Source: Bryobacteraceae bacterium
Lineage (GTDB): Bacteria; Acidobacteriota; Terriglobia; Bryobacterales; Bryobacteraceae
Reading direction: 5' to 3'
DNA length: 64,000 nt
NCBI GenBank assembly: GCA_019187195.1
Contig: JABAQT010000021.1
Span: 35,649-99,648 of the forward strand
In this document: piece by piece, positions 1-9,857 of the stretch
Position numbering within the stretch: the stretch's first letter is position 1
Layout: each line of letters begins with the position of its first letter
The notes under the pieces: model-generated
Told to the model about the DNA's origin: nothing
What the model saw: the letters and a program-made list of their open reading frames with translations, nothing else
Databases searched by the model: none
Program-made: the position numbers and the translations under genes

Positions 1-422
1 TCATTTCCGGTATGCGCTACACGATCGTCGCCGCCAGTGACCCCGCCAACGTGCTCGCCGGCGAACAGCGCGCCAATGCCGCCGGAGCCCCCATCCGCAA
101 GTTGGACCCGCGCGTCAACAACCTTCTTGGTCTCGACAAGGCGGCCTACTCGACGCCATCGAAGGGGACATTCGGAAATCTCGGCCGCAATACCCAACCC
201 GGATTCGGTATTAACAATTGGGACGTCAGCTTCAGTAAGAACTTCCACGTCCCTAAGCTCGGGGAACAGTCCCGGCTGCAAATCCGCGCCGAGTTCTTCA
301 ATCTCTTCAACCATACCCAGTTCAACAATCCGATCGCCACAGTCAACGTCAGCACCTTCGGGTTGGTCAATAGCACCCGCGACCCCAGAATTTTGCAATT
401 AGGCGGCAAGCTTTACTGGTAA
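1..422 (+). CDS. TonB-dependent receptor, C-terminal end (partial)
   Basis: This is the 3' end of a longer gene that begins before the window; the frame is open from the first bases. The visible 140 or so residues look like the last strands of an outer-membrane beta-barrel of the large TonB-dependent, Oar-like receptor family that is abundant in Acidobacteriota. Supporting signs are the segment RAEFFNLFNHTQFNNP about 40 residues from the end, the preceding NWDVSFSKNF strand, and a C-terminus ending in aromatic residues (LYW), as expected for barrel insertion. Such receptors import large substrates or act as adhesins; the substrate cannot be inferred from this fragment. The match is by remembered family pattern, without a search. 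Confidence 0.85.
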   Translation, partial: ISGMRYTIVAASDPANVLAGEQRANAAGAPIRKLDPRVNNLLGLDKAAYSTPSKGTFGNLGRNTQPGFGINNWDVSFSKNFHVPKLGEQSRLQIRAEFFNLFNHTQFNNPIATVNVSTFGLVNSTRDPRILQLGGKLYW

Positions 423-672
423 ATTGCTCCCGTTTTCCTTCAGGCGCCCTTGCGCCGGCGCGCGTCCGCCCCGCTCACGCGGTCACAAATGGTTCGTTTT
501 TCTTTTCGGCCCGCTAAGCCACACATAACTCAACAAATATTCAAGTTGACATTCGCCCCCTCTTTCGATCCCTCTTGCCTCCGCCGGTTAACCTGTAGCC
601 AGAACGGGTTACCGCCCACCCCCTAGCCCGGATGCGCGCTCGCGCCGGGCCATTTCCCTGGAGGCTTAGCAA
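423..672. other. Intergenic region before the tail-fibre-like gene
   Basis: No gene is visible in these 250 bases. A TTGACA hexamer lies near 545, but no good minus-10 box sits 16-18 bases downstream of it, so I do not call a promoter. The ribosome binding site of the next gene (GGAGG, 660-664) lies at its right edge. No strong terminator hairpin with a T-tract follows the receptor gene. Confidence 0.5.
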
Positions 673-2844
673 ATGTATCCGAATCCTCGTTGGGCCCGGC
701 GTGTCCTTCCCCTGGCCTGGTTGGTCTGTTCCCTGCCGCTGGCAGCTCAGCCCAGTCTCACTACCATCGAAGACACTGTCTTCCGCGCCGACGGGCAGCG
801 GTTCGACGGCGTCGCCTTGATCGAGTGGCGCAGTTTCCTCGCCTCCGATTCCTCCTCCATCGCCGCCTATGGAAAGAATTCCCGCATCATCAACGGAGTC
901 CTGAAGGTCAGCCTCGTGCCCACCACAACAGCCTCCGTGGGCGCTTACTACGTCGTCAAGTACAGCAACAACGGCCGCGTCCTCTTTACCGAATACTGGG
1001 CCGTGTCTCCCAGCGCAACCTCGCTCAAGCTCAAGGATGTCCGTCTGGTCGGCCCCCCCATCGCCGGCTCCGTTGTTTACCCGCCCGCGGCCAACGCCGG
1101 GCCCGTCCAGATGGGCGATGTCATCGGTCTCGACGAGGAACTGGCCGCCAGACCCAGAAAGAGCCTCGGCTTTATTCCTTCCCGCGCCGCCGTCATCAAC
1201 TCCAACGGTGAGATCGATGCCGCCGCCGGCGATCCCACGGACTGTCTCCACGTCAACGGCTCCACGGGCCCCTGTTCGGCCTCCTCCGCTCCCGGCTTCG
1301 TGGACGCCGAACTCCCCGCCGGCGAGCTCAACGGATCCAACGCCGTCTTCACGCTCGCCAACGCCCCCAATCCTCCAGGCAGCTTGCAACTCTATCGCAA
1401 CGGGGTGCTCCAGAAACACGGATTCGATTTCGATCTCTCGGGCAATACCATCACCTTCCAATCAGACGCCCTTCCCCAGTCAGGAGACGCGCTGGTTGCC
1501 TCCTATCGCATCGCCGGAGCCTCCGGCATGACCGGAGGCTCGGAAGCAAGCGGCGCTCTCACCGGTTTCTTCCCGTCCCCTTCCATCGCCCCCGGGGCCA
1601 TCTCCGATCAGCACATCTCGCCAAACGCCGGCATCGTCGAATCCAAACTCGCGCTGAACTTCCCCACCCACTCGAATGCGAATGATCCCACCGCGGACCA
1701 GAAGGCGGCTCTCTCCGGTTCCGCCGGCTATCCTTCCAACACCAACCGCTTCATCACCGATCAGGATTCCAGGCTTACCAACTCCAGGACTCCCACCGCC
1801 CACCCTCTCCTCGGGTCCTCCCACTACGACACCAACCCCGCCACCGTATCCCGCGGCGACCTCATCGTCGGCGTGGGGACTTCTCCCGCTCTTTGGACCC
1901 GGCTTCCCCTCGGCGCCCCCAACCGGTGCCTCACCTCGAATGGTTCCGATGCGCTATGGAACGCCTGCCTGTTCACCGGCTTCCCTCCCGGCTCCGTACC
2001 GTTCGTCGATGCATCGGGCAATCTCGCCCACAACAGCAGCCGCTTCAGTTGGGACAACGTGCAGCGCCGCCTCGGCGTGGGTGTAGCCTCGCCCACCTCC
2101 ACCCTGACCGTCTATGATTCCTCGGTCATCGACGGAATCACTACGCTCGAAGTCCGGGCCGGGGAAGGGCAGTCGTCGGCGCCCCTCCAGCGCTGGAGAA
2201 CGGTTGCCGGCGCCGATGTGGCGCGTCTCGAGGCCGATGGAAAACTCCTCGCCGCCTCAGTCCGCGCCGCCTCGAACGGCCAGGCCCCCTGGCAGCAGGA
2301 TGGGATGCCCGCCGATCCCTCCCCGCTCCACGAAGGAGACGCCTGGCTCAATGCCACGGAGATGGCCCGCAAATCCTTCGAGGCCGGGCAGAAGCATCCG
2401 TCTCCCCAGGTCATCTGTTCCATCGCCGGCGCCGGCACCTCATCGCTTACGATGACCTCCCTCGGACAGTGCCGCATTCCCGCCTCCATGGTCCTCTCCG
2501 GCGACCGCTTCCGCATCGACTACGAACTCTCCCATGAAGGAACTTCCACCTCGTTCAGTTACTCCCTGTCCTTGGGTGGAGCCGTCCTCACCGCGCGCAG
2601 CGCTTCGGGTGCGGAAACCATGATTTCCGGCCGGAGCGATGTCATCCGCGCCGCTTCCACTCTCTATTGGGGCTGGCAGAGTTGGGGAACATCCCTCTCC
2701 GTGCTGGCCGGGGGCGGCAGCACCAGCGCTCCCGCCGGCGACATCATCGTCACTGTCGAGGGGCAGATGACCTCCACCACTTCCGAAACCGTCACACTGC
2801 GCGGCCTCACCATCGTCCGCCTGCCGGCGCAGACGAATCCATAG
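673..2844 (+). CDS. Secreted protein with phage-tail-fibre-like modules
   Basis: A 723-residue protein of unknown role. It starts at an ATG eight bases after a strong GGAGG site and carries a signal peptide (RR near residue 9, hydrophobic core, probable cleavage near LPLAAQ). Residues about 28-125 form a domain beginning EDTVFRADGQRFDG. Residues about 215-285 contain the pattern NAVFTLANAPNPPGSLQLYRNG followed by a DFDLSGNTITF strand, a module seen in phage structural proteins and Acidobacteria secreted proteins. Residues about 310-400 (ISPNAGIVESKLALNFPTHS, then TNRFITDQDSRLTNSR) are typical of tail-fibre shafts. The last 150 residues resemble a beta-sandwich. The signal peptide argues for an exported surface fibre rather than a prophage remnant, and no other phage genes are nearby. 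Function unknown. Confidence 0.75.
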   Translation: MYPNPRWARRVLPLAWLVCSLPLAAQPSLTTIEDTVFRADGQRFDGVALIEWRSFLASDSSSIAAYGKNSRIINGVLKVSLVPTTTASVGAYYVVKYSNNGRVLFTEYWAVSPSATSLKLKDVRLVGPPIAGSVVYPPAANAGPVQMGDVIGLDEELAARPRKSLGFIPSRAAVINSNGEIDAAAGDPTDCLHVNGSTGPCSASSAPGFVDAELPAGELNGSNAVFTLANAPNPPGSLQLYRNGVLQKHGFDFDLSGNTITFQSDALPQSGDALVASYRIAGASGMTGGSEASGALTGFFPSPSIAPGAISDQHISPNAGIVESKLALNFPTHSNANDPTADQKAALSGSAGYPSNTNRFITDQDSRLTNSRTPTAHPLLGSSHYDTNPATVSRGDLIVGVGTSPALWTRLPLGAPNRCLTSNGSDALWNACLFTGFPPGSVPFVDASGNLAHNSSRFSWDNVQRRLGVGVASPTSTLTVYDSSVIDGITTLEVRAGEGQSSAPLQRWRTVAGADVARLEADGKLLAASVRAASNGQAPWQQDGMPADPSPLHEGDAWLNATEMARKSFEAGQKHPSPQVICSIAGAGTSSLTMTSLGQCRIPASMVLSGDRFRIDYELSHEGTSTSFSYSLSLGGAVLTARSASGAETMISGRSDVIRAASTLYWGWQSWGTSLSVLAGGGSTSAPAGDIIVTVEGQMTSTTSETVTLRGLTIVRLPAQTNP

Positions 2845-2965
2845 CCGTCCCCCTACGCTTGGGGGTGTGGTACTAGGGTCTTTTCCTTCCCCGGTAGGGC
2901 GATTTTGCGCTTGTTGGCCGCACCCCCGTTCCTTCAAGATGGTCTTGGGAGCCTAGGAAATCGCT

Positions 2966-3175
2966 ATGAACCTGCTTCGGCTTCGGCCACTATTGCGTGC
3001 TCTGCATCGACTCCGCGACGATCAGCGGGGCCAGGACATGGTGGAATACTCTGTCCTGGTCCTTATGGTGACCTTCGTCGTCTATGGCTGGCTTCCAACT
3101 TCCTATGCCCCCTCCCTCAGCGCCATCTGGGGAAGAGTCGCCAGCGTGATGTACACACTCACCGGCGTTTCCTAA
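2966..3175 (+). CDS. Flp/Fap-type type IVb pilin
   Basis: A 69-residue prepilin. The motif GQDMVEY at residues 22-28 fits the type IVb prepilin signature: Gly, then cleavage, Glu at mature +5 and Tyr at +6. A hydrophobic helix follows to about residue 48, as in the Flp family. Such pilins are processed by a prepilin peptidase and assembled by the Tad secretion system. No tad/cpa genes lie nearby, so its assembly machinery must be elsewhere, or it is an orphan paralogue. The start is supported by TAGGAAA a few bases upstream. It stops five bases before the convergent binding-protein gene ends. Confidence 0.82.
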   Translation: MNLLRLRPLLRALHRLRDDQRGQDMVEYSVLVLMVTFVVYGWLPTSYAPSLSAIWGRVASVMYTLTGVS

Positions 3176-3179
3176 CCCT

Positions 3180-4160
3180 CTACCCGCCAAGATACTTCTT
3201 CAAGTCCGGATTCAACTGCTCCTGTACGTCCGGCTTGCTCAGGTCTTCCTTCAAGATCAGACGCGGAGCCAGGTTGTTGATCTTCTCCACCGGCTTGCCT
3301 TCCAACGCCGCCACCGCCGCCTTCACCGACTCATACCCCATCTTGAATGGATTCTGCACCACCAGCGAATCGATCAGCCCGCTCTTCAAACCGTCCTCGA
3401 GCGTCGGACTCCAGTCGAAACCCACCATCTTCACCTTGCTCTGCCGCCCTTTCAGCGCCTGCGCCGCCCCCACCGTGCTCGATTCATTCGACGCGAACAA
3501 AGCCGCAAGATCCGAATGCGCCGTCAGCATGTTCTCCGCCACCGCCAGCGATTGCGCGAAATCCGCCATCCCGAACCGCTTGTCCACAATCGCGATATTC
3601 GGATACTTCTCCTTGATCCGGTCCTCGAACCCCTGCTCGCGCGCCATCGTCGATGCCGCCCCCGGCTGCACCGCCACCATCGCCACCTTGCCCTTCCCAT
3701 CCAGAATCTTCCCGATCCGGTCCGCCGCCATCTGCCCCGCCGCGTAGTTGTCCGTCGCCACCTGCGAGACGAAATCGTTCGTGTCGATCGCCGAATCGAA
3801 AATCACCACGGGAATCTTCTCCCGCTTGGCGCGCTCCACCACGCTCACCATCGCCTTCTTATCGATCGGGGCCAGCGCGATCGCGTCCACCCGCCGGTTG
3901 ATCATCGCATCCACTATCTGCAACTGCCCGTTGTAGTCCGTCTCCGTCGCCGGCCCGTTCCAACTCACCTCCACTCCCGCTTCTCTTGCCGCCGCGTTCG
4001 CTCCGGCGTGTACCGATTGCCAGAACAGATGCGCTCTCCCCTTCGGCACCACTCCTATGATTCGTTTGTGCTCCCGCCTGCACGAGGAAAACCCGGCGGC
4101 CGAGCCAATCAGGATCGCGGTGAACCCGCGGCGCGTCGTCAAACAGGAATGGAATTTCAT
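3180..4160 (-). CDS. Sugar-type ABC transporter substrate-binding lipoprotein
   Basis: A 326-residue periplasmic binding protein of the RbsB/LacI-like class (type I fold). The N-terminus combines a twin-arginine-like RRGF (residues 10-13) with a probable lipobox ending at Cys near residue 27. The body has the family pattern: GVVPKGRAHLFW at the start, DAIALAPIDKKA, and VVIFDSAID around the hinge. Ligand unknown; these proteins usually bind pentoses, hexoses or related small ligands. No permease or ATPase gene is adjacent. Instead its ATG overlaps the stop of the upstream cytochrome c peroxidase by four bases (ATGA), which indicates translational coupling and suggests a sensing or redox-linked job rather than a standard importer role. 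Confidence 0.85.
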   Translation of the reverse strand: MKFHSCLTTRRGFTAILIGSAAGFSSCRREHKRIIGVVPKGRAHLFWQSVHAGANAAAREAGVEVSWNGPATETDYNGQLQIVDAMINRRVDAIALAPIDKKAMVSVVERAKREKIPVVIFDSAIDTNDFVSQVATDNYAAGQMAADRIGKILDGKGKVAMVAVQPGAASTMAREQGFEDRIKEKYPNIAIVDKRFGMADFAQSLAVAENMLTAHSDLAALFASNESSTVGAAQALKGRQSKVKMVGFDWSPTLEDGLKSGLIDSLVVQNPFKMGYESVKAAVAALEGKPVEKINNLAPRLILKEDLSKPDVQEQLNPDLKKYLGG

Positions 4161-5176
4161 TCGGGAAATTTCGCCGGCTCCTCGATCCGCTGCCAGCCTT
4201 CGCCGTTCAGCGCCTCGAGAAACGCCACCAGGCTCTTCTTTTCTTCCACGCTCAAGTGCAGCGGCTTGATCTTCTCATCCAGGTTCTTGTTTGCAATGCC
4301 GCCCTTGTCGTAATACTCGACTACCTCGTCCAGCGTCTTCAAACTGCCGTCATGCATGTACGGAGCTGTCCGCGCAATGTCCCGCAACGTCGGCGTCTTG
4401 AATACGCCCCAATCCGCCTCGTTCTTCGTCACCACGTACCGCCCCAGGTCCGGGTCCGGCTTATCCATGCCCACTCCCAGGTTGTGGTAGGAATTCGATG
4501 TGAAGTTGACCCCTTCATGGCACTGGTCGCACTTGGCCTTGTCGAAGAACACCTTCATCCCCCGCACCTGCCGCGCCGTCATCGCCTGCTTCCGGCCCGC
4601 CTGGTAGCGGTCGTAAGCCGAATCCCCCGACAACACCGTGCGCTCGAACGTGGCAATCGCCTTCGCCACCTGGTCAATCGTGATGTCCCCGGAGCCGAAT
4701 ACCTTGGCGAACATCGCCCGGTAGCCCGCAATCCCCTTTAATGCCGACACCACCGCCGCATGCGTGTTTCCCATCTCGATGGGGTTCTCCATCGGCCCCA
4801 CCGCCTGCGCCTCGAGCGAGCCGGCCCGTCCGTCCCAGAACTGCGCCAGGCTGTAGGCGCGGTTGATTACCGTCGGCGCGCTCCGCCCGCCCTTCTGTCC
4901 CCTGATCCCCGTCGATACCGCCGCTCCATCCGTGTAGGCGTACTGCGGAGCATGACAGCTTGCGCACGATACCGAATTGTCCGCCGACAGCCGTTTGTCG
5001 AAATACAGCAGCTTTCCCAGCTCCGCCTTCTCCACCGTGTAGGGATTGTCCCTCGGAAACTGGACCGGCGGCAATCCCAGCGGAACCGGAACCGGACTCG
5101 CGTCCTTCTTCTCCGCGGCCATGGCGAGTCCCAGCGCCGCGGCCGCTATCCAACACCGGGACACAATCCCCCTCAT
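4157..5176 (-). CDS. Di-heme cytochrome c peroxidase, MauG/CCP family
   Basis: A 339-residue exported di-heme protein. It has a signal peptide (residues 1-20) and two c-type heme sites, CASCH at 71-75 and CDQCH at 216-220, spaced as in bacterial cytochrome c peroxidases. Conserved family stretches include FDKRLSADNSVSC, PTVINRAYSLAQFWDGRA, GPMENPIEMG and a final TPTLRDIARTAPYMHDGS, which carries the Met-containing C-terminal heme region. The family reduces hydrogen peroxide with electrons from small cytochromes, or oxidises other substrates (MauG branch). The start is supported by GAGGT six to seven bases upstream. It lies between a Cys/His-rich secreted protein (28-base gap) and a binding lipoprotein (four-base overlap), forming a three-gene operon. 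Confidence 0.93.
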   Translation of the reverse strand: MRGIVSRCWIAAAALGLAMAAEKKDASPVPVPLGLPPVQFPRDNPYTVEKAELGKLLYFDKRLSADNSVSCASCHAPQYAYTDGAAVSTGIRGQKGGRSAPTVINRAYSLAQFWDGRAGSLEAQAVGPMENPIEMGNTHAAVVSALKGIAGYRAMFAKVFGSGDITIDQVAKAIATFERTVLSGDSAYDRYQAGRKQAMTARQVRGMKVFFDKAKCDQCHEGVNFTSNSYHNLGVGMDKPDPDLGRYVVTKNEADWGVFKTPTLRDIARTAPYMHDGSLKTLDEVVEYYDKGGIANKNLDEKIKPLHLSVEEKKSLVAFLEALNGEGWQRIEEPAKFPE

Positions 5177-5204
5177 ATTGCTGACCTCGAAAAAATTCCC
5201 CTCT

Positions 5205-5747
5205 TTACTTCTTCAGGTATCCCTGCACGTACAGAGCCTTGTATCCGCCGTGCTGGCTCTCGGTTCCGCTCACTTCCATGATGTGCGCGGCATGTTCAAT
5301 CGCCGTCTTGCGGAAATCCGTCATCCCGTCGCGCCGCGGATCATGCTCTTCCTCCATCAGCATATACATGGTGCCGTTCGCCGCCAGCAGCCCGATCGGC
5401 TGTCCGCTGCTGAAACACTTCTGCGCGCACGAACGGTGCTTTTCTCCATGCTTGCCCACCTGCAGATAGCAGGAAAAGTCCAGGATCTCGCCCACCACGG
5501 TCACCGCCTTCCCGGGGTTCGGCTTCCCGTTGATGGCCGCCCCAATTGTCGTCGATGACCAGGGAGCCGCCGGCTTCTCTCCCAGTTTTCCCATGGGAGC
5601 CGAATAGCTGCCTCCCGTGACTTGTCCCCATTCCTTCTGCAGAATCCCCGGCCCTTTGCCTTTCGTCTGGGCGCTCGCTCCGTTCATCAACAAACCGGCC
5701 AGGACACAGCCTGCGGCCAAAACTCCAAACGTCAGTAAGTTCTTCAT
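5205..5747 (-). CDS. Secreted Cys/His-rich protein, first gene of the peroxidase operon
   Basis: A 180-residue protein with a clear signal peptide ending near GASAQ (residue 27). The conserved core has the pattern GEILDFSCYL, then Cys93, His100, His104, Cys107 and Cys111, followed by GQPIGLLAANGTMYML. I recall similar uncharacterised proteins in Acidobacteria and Planctomycetes, but I cannot name a family. The clustered Cys and His residues suggest metal or heme binding; this is inference. Its position 28 bases upstream of a di-heme peroxidase suggests a role in the same periplasmic redox pathway, for example as an electron-transfer or assembly partner. Confidence 0.7.
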   Translation of the reverse strand: MKNLLTFGVLAAGCVLAGLLMNGASAQTKGKGPGILQKEWGQVTGGSYSAPMGKLGEKPAAPWSSTTIGAAINGKPNPGKAVTVVGEILDFSCYLQVGKHGEKHRSCAQKCFSSGQPIGLLAANGTMYMLMEEEHDPRRDGMTDFRKTAIEHAAHIMEVSGTESQHGGYKALYVQGYLKK

Positions 5748-5987
5748 CGATTGTTAGCCTCCTTTGCCGCGGACACTCGCCGCGCATCTGATGTAGTCCA
5801 TCCCCAACCGCCGCCCGAATGGCAAACGGGCCCCTGAGGGTTTCCTAAGAAGTTATCATATCAACCAGCCTCGCGACGGCCGCCCGAGGCTAAGCCGGCA
5901 TCCCGCCTCCGGAAAATTTTGTTCTCTTGCCGCCCGTGCAACGTTTTCCCGTTCCCGCTTGTCATAATGGTGGCGGAGGTATCCTGG
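5748..5987. other. Divergent intergenic region, peroxidase operon / gdhA
   Basis: No gene is visible in these 240 bases between two divergent transcripts. A CATAAT hexamer at 5963-5968 lies 19 bases before the chosen gdhA start, but no matching minus-35 is evident. The GGAGG site for gdhA is at 5974-5978. Confidence 0.45.
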
Positions 5988-7262
<1,275 letters not shown>

Positions 7263-7271
7263 CAGGACTTC

Positions 7272-9857
7272 ATGAGCGGTGAGCCCTCGACGCCGCTCAT
7301 GCGGCAATATCATTCCCTCAAACAGCAGGTCCCCGGAGCCCTGCTCATGTTCCGTCTCGGCGACTTCTACGAGTTGTTCTACGATGACGCCGTCACCGCC
7401 GCGCGAGAACTGGAAATCACCCTGACCAGCCGCAATAAGGAAAAGGGCCAGCCCATTCCCATGTGTGGCGTGCCGCATCACTCCGCCGAATCCTACCTCG
7501 CCCGGCTCATCCAGAAAGGCTACCGCGTCGCCATCTGCGAACAGATGGAAGATCCGCGCTTCACCAAAAAGCTGGTGAAGCGCGAAATCGCGCGCGTCGT
7601 CACTCCAGGCGCCACCACCGAATCCGGGGTCCTCCGCCCCAAGGAGAACAACTACCTCGCGGCCTCGCTCACAGACCGCGAAACAGCCGGACTGGCTTAT
7701 GTCGATCTCTCGACCGGCGAGTTCCGCGCCACCGAACTCGACGCCACCGGCCTCCCCGCCGCCCTCGATGCTCTCAACCCCAAGGAGATCCTTTTCCCCT
7801 CCTCCTCCCCTCCACCCTCTCCCGCCGGAAAGACCTGTCTCACCCCGCTCGACGATTGGATCTTCGGCTTCGACCACGCGCAACGCTCCCTCGAGGAGCA
7901 CTTCCATCTCATGAGCCTCGATGGCTGCGGCCTCGCCTCCCACCCCCTCGCCACCGGAGCCGCCGCCGCCATCCTTCACTACGCGCGCGAAACTCAGAAA
8001 TCCACCCTCGGCCATCTCGACCGCCCCACCTGGTTTGACCGTTCCGATTCGCTCATCCTCGACGCCGCCACCGTCCGCAATCTCGAACTCCTCGAGCCGC
8101 TCTTCGCCGATGGCTTGAAGGAAGGCACTCTCATCCATGTCCTCGATGAGACTCTAACCAGCATGGGCGCCCGTTTGCTGCGCCGCCGCCTGCTGCGGCC
8201 CGCCCTCCAACTGCCCGAGATCGAAGCCCGCCTCGATTCCGTCCAGACGCTGCTCGCCTCGAGCATCGAACGCGGCGAACTCCGCAAAATCCTCGGCTCC
8301 ATTCTCGATCTCGAGCGCCTCCTCTCGAAGGTAACCCTGGGAACGGCGAGCCCCAGGGAATTGCGCGCCCTCGGCGTCTCCCTCTCCGCCATCCCGTCCC
8401 TCCGGCAGGTCTGTGCTCCGTTCTCCGGTCTGCTCGCCGATATCGCCGCGCGCCTCGACGGCGTGGACGAAGTCCGCGACGCCATCCTCAACGCCATCGC
8501 CGCCGAACCTCCTGTCTCCCTCGCCGCCGGCGGAGTCATCCGCGAGGGCTTCGACACCGCCCTTGACGAACTGCGCGATATCTCCCGCAACAGCAAACAG
8601 TACATCGCCCGCATCGAACTGCGCGAACGCGCCCGCACCGGCATCGCCTCCCTCAAGGTGCGCTTCAACAACGTCTTCGGCTACTACATCGAGATCTCGA
8701 AGGCGAACCTCCCTCTCGCCCCGCCCGACTATGAGCGCAAACAGACCCTCGTCAACGCCGAGCGCTTCAGCACGCCCGAACTCAAGCAACTCGAAGTCAA
8801 GATCCTCGAAGCCGAGGAGCGCATCCTCGCCATCGAGCGCGAACTCTTCTCCCGCCTGCGCTCTCTTGCCGCCGCCGAAGCGGCTCGCATTCGTCTCACC
8901 GCCGCCGCCGTCGCCGAACTCGATGTCGCCGCCGCCCTCGCCCAGGTTGCCGCGGAAAACCGCTACTGCCGCCCGAAGTTTTCCCCCGGCGGCATCCTGC
9001 ATGCCGTCGCCGTCCGTCATCCCGTCATTGAAAAACTGGCCTCCCGCGACGCCTCGCGCTTCATCCCCAACGACGTCTACCTCGACCCGTCCGGCAAATT
9101 CATCGCCGTCATCACCGGACCCAACATGGGAGGTAAATCGACCTATCTCCGCCAGTGTGCTCTCCTCATCATCCTCGCGCAGATGGGGTCCTTCGTCCCC
9201 GCCGAATCCGCCACCCTCCCTCTCACCGACCGTGTGTTTACCCGCGTTGGAGCCTCCGACAACCTCGCCCGCGGCCGTTCCACGTTCATGGTCGAAATGA
9301 CCGAAACCGCCGCCATTCTCAACACCGCCACCCCCACCAGCTTCATCGTCCTCGATGAGGTCGGCCGCGGCACGGCAACCTTCGACGGCATGTCGCTCGC
9401 CTGGGCCGTCATCGAGCACCTCCACGGCCGCATCCGCGCCAAGACCCTCTTTGCTACTCACTACCACGAGTTGACCGAACTGTCCGATCAACTCGAAGGC
9501 GTCACCAACCTGCAAGTCGCCGTAAAGGAATCCGGCGATCAGATCGTTTTCCTCCGCAAGGTGCGGCCCGGCGCGGCCGATAAGAGCTACGGGATCGAAG
9601 TGGCCCGTCTCGCCGCCTTGCCCCCATCCGTCATCACGAGAGCCCGGGAAATTCTCGCCTTGCACGAGAAAACAGAACATCAGATGAGTGATGAACTCAG
9701 CCCCAAAACCCGCCGCTCCCCCATCCAGATTCAGCTCTTCGAGCCCGTCAACCACCAGATCGCCGATCGCATCAGGGGCCTCAATCTCGATCAGACCCGT
9801 CCCATCGAGGCGCTTCAGCTTCTCGCCGATCTGCAGAAGGAGTTGAAGGGGCTTTGA
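7272..9857 (+). CDS. mutS: DNA mismatch repair protein MutS
   Basis: Recognises base mismatches and small loops and recruits MutL. The 861 residues match full-length MutS. The mismatch-reading Phe-X-Glu is present in GDFYELF (residues 31-37). Connector, lever and clamp regions follow, then the ATPase with Walker A GPNMGGKST near residue 618 and the DEVGRGT Walker B/D-loop near 693; FATHYHEL follows as in the family. The C-terminus has the expected short dimerisation tail. No mutL lies in the window. Its final codons overlap the TTG start of anmK. Confidence 0.98.
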   Translation: MSGEPSTPLMRQYHSLKQQVPGALLMFRLGDFYELFYDDAVTAARELEITLTSRNKEKGQPIPMCGVPHHSAESYLARLIQKGYRVAICEQMEDPRFTKKLVKREIARVVTPGATTESGVLRPKENNYLAASLTDRETAGLAYVDLSTGEFRATELDATGLPAALDALNPKEILFPSSSPPPSPAGKTCLTPLDDWIFGFDHAQRSLEEHFHLMSLDGCGLASHPLATGAAAAILHYARETQKSTLGHLDRPTWFDRSDSLILDAATVRNLELLEPLFADGLKEGTLIHVLDETLTSMGARLLRRRLLRPALQLPEIEARLDSVQTLLASSIERGELRKILGSILDLERLLSKVTLGTASPRELRALGVSLSAIPSLRQVCAPFSGLLADIAARLDGVDEVRDAILNAIAAEPPVSLAAGGVIREGFDTALDELRDISRNSKQYIARIELRERARTGIASLKVRFNNVFGYYIEISKANLPLAPPDYERKQTLVNAERFSTPELKQLEVKILEAEERILAIERELFSRLRSLAAAEAARIRLTAAAVAELDVAAALAQVAAENRYCRPKFSPGGILHAVAVRHPVIEKLASRDASRFIPNDVYLDPSGKFIAVITGPNMGGKSTYLRQCALLIILAQMGSFVPAESATLPLTDRVFTRVGASDNLARGRSTFMVEMTETAAILNTATPTSFIVLDEVGRGTATFDGMSLAWAVIEHLHGRIRAKTLFATHYHELTELSDQLEGVTNLQVAVKESGDQIVFLRKVRPGAADKSYGIEVARLAALPPSVITRAREILALHEKTEHQMSDELSPKTRRSPIQIQLFEPVNHQIADRIRGLNLDQTRPIEALQLLADLQKELKGL

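Noticed and set aside
541..1461. A 306-codon open frame opposite the tail-fibre-like gene
   Set aside because: Gly/Val/Glu-rich with no family pattern; a shadow of the real plus-strand gene.
8154..9755. A 533-codon open frame opposite mutS
   Set aside because: Gly/Glu/Asp-rich shadow with no motif.
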